From the NCBI GenBank assembly GCA_028710055.1, contig JAQUSX010000046.1:1-6285 (forward strand): DNA of 6,285 nucleotides, given 5' to 3'. The notes beneath the pieces were generated by a model. That model searched no databases and was not told the origin of the DNA. It saw only the letters and a list, made by a program, of their open reading frames with translations. Position numbers and translations under genes: made by a program. Within the stretch, counting starts at the first letter, position 1. Each line of letters opens with the position of its first letter. Source of the DNA: Clostridia bacterium. Its GTDB lineage: Bacteria; Bacillota; Clostridia; Christensenellales; CAG-314. This document shows, piece after piece, positions 5,621 to 6,285 of this stretch.

Positions 5621-6285
5621 ATGAATTACAAAGACAAACTTATTACAGTAGACCAAGCGATTGCTATGGTGAAAGACAATTACAAGGTAGCAATAAGCGA
5701 AAGTCAATGCACACCCTACGGTTTTATGTCACAATTTCACAAAATCAACGATACAACCAAAAACGTTGACCTTTGGTGTTGCCGTATGGCGGAAAAATTC
5801 CCATTTTTAGATATCCCAAATCCCACTTTCACCACTAATGAAATATTTATGACAAAAGCGACGAGAGGCGTAGCTAACCCGAAAGTTTTCTACGTTCCGA
5901 CGCACTTGTCGCGCGGCGGCATCGCAATGCTCGCTTCGGGAGACATCGATATATTCGTAGTGGCTGCGACGCATCCCGACGAAAACGGAAAAATGTCCAT
6001 GGGCTTGTCAGCTTTGCATTCCAAAACATTAATGAAGTCGTCAAAAATCATTATCGCTGAAGTAAATAAATATATGCCGTATACGTACGGCGACACAGAG
6101 TTTTCGCTTGACGACGTTGATTACGTCATCGAATACGACCACCCGATTCCTGAAATTCCTACAGTTCCCGAAGATCCGCGCGACGAAATTATCGGAAAAC
6201 TTATCGCAGACCAGATTAACGACGGCGATTGTCTGCAAATCGGTATCGGCGGTATTCCTAACGCCGTTTCAAGACTGTTACGCGT
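5621..6285 (+). CDS. Acetyl-CoA hydrolase/transferase-family CoA-transferase (N-terminal half, cut by window edge)
   Basis: The frame is open from ATG 5621 to the right edge, giving 221 complete codons, about half of the roughly 430-450 usual for this family. AAGGAG (5608-5613) lies 7 bases upstream. The N-terminal domain shows YVPTHLSRG, DIDIFVVAATHPDENGKMSMGLS (in the region of residues 107-129) and, at the very end, QIGIGGIPNAV (206-216), the glycine-rich CoA-handling motif of 4-hydroxybutyrate/butyryl-CoA:acetate-type transferases (PF02550). The catalytic glutamate lies in the C-terminal part beyond the window. It would move CoA between an acyl-CoA and acetate in the cytosol. Being downstream of ilvE and the oxidoreductase, its likely substrates are isobutyryl-, isovaleryl- or 2-methylbutyryl-CoA; 4-hydroxybutyrate or butyrate remain possible, and a hydrolase activity cannot be excluded. 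Confidence 0.88.
   Translation, partial: MNYKDKLITVDQAIAMVKDNYKVAISESQCTPYGFMSQFHKINDTTKNVDLWCCRMAEKFPFLDIPNPTFTTNEIFMTKATRGVANPKVFYVPTHLSRGGIAMLASGDIDIFVVAATHPDENGKMSMGLSALHSKTLMKSSKIIIAEVNKYMPYTYGDTEFSLDDVDYVIEYDHPIPEIPTVPEDPRDEIIGKLIADQINDGDCLQIGIGGIPNAVSRLLR

Overview
The window looks like a piece of chromosome from a low- to mid-GC anaerobic bacterium, most likely a Clostridia-type Bacillota. The reasons are strong AGGAG/GGAGG ribosome binding sites on nearly every gene, AT-rich intergenic DNA with clear TTGACA/TATAAT-type elements, a ferredoxin-dependent 2-oxoacid oxidoreductase and a fermentative CoA-transferase. The taxon is an inference; no rRNA or other phylogenetic marker is present.

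Region 1 (positions 1-1592, minus strand) is one long open reading frame that runs off the left edge. It encodes a secreted lipoprotein of the DUF885 family with an intact HEGYPGH motif and a downstream VEGWAVYME motif, so it is a putative extracytoplasmic zinc peptidase.

Region 2 (1593-2009) is a divergent intergenic region of about 417 bases. It is not empty. Plus-strand elements lie in order: a perfect TTGACA, a 10-bp palindrome TGGTATACCA at the possible -10, a ribosome binding site, a 32-codon ORF in which 15 residues are Leu, Ile or Val, and an intrinsic terminator starting 6 bases after its stop codon. A second promoter-like sequence follows, before the first operon gene. Because the next gene is a branched-chain aminotransferase, the short ORF could be an attenuation leader peptide. 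It could equally be an independent small membrane protein gene.

Region 3 (2010-6285, plus strand) is a tight operon: branched-chain aminotransferase (ilvE), then four subunits of a 2-oxoacid:ferredoxin oxidoreductase (4Fe-4S ferredoxin-like delta, alpha of VorB type, TPP-binding beta, gamma), then the first half of an acetyl-CoA hydrolase/transferase-family CoA-transferase cut by the right edge. Gaps are 11, 1, -1, -1 and 13 bases.

Together these genes form a coherent path. The aminotransferase turns Val, Leu or Ile into 2-oxo acids, the oxidoreductase decarboxylates them to branched acyl-CoA with reduced ferredoxin, and the CoA-transferase exchanges the CoA with acetate, releasing isobutyrate, isovalerate or 2-methylbutyrate. 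The same set could also run backwards, making branched-chain amino acids from branched short-chain fatty acids. A branched-chain-amino-acid-sensing leader would fit that direction better. The enzymes are known families; the least explained part of the window is the regulatory region before ilvE.
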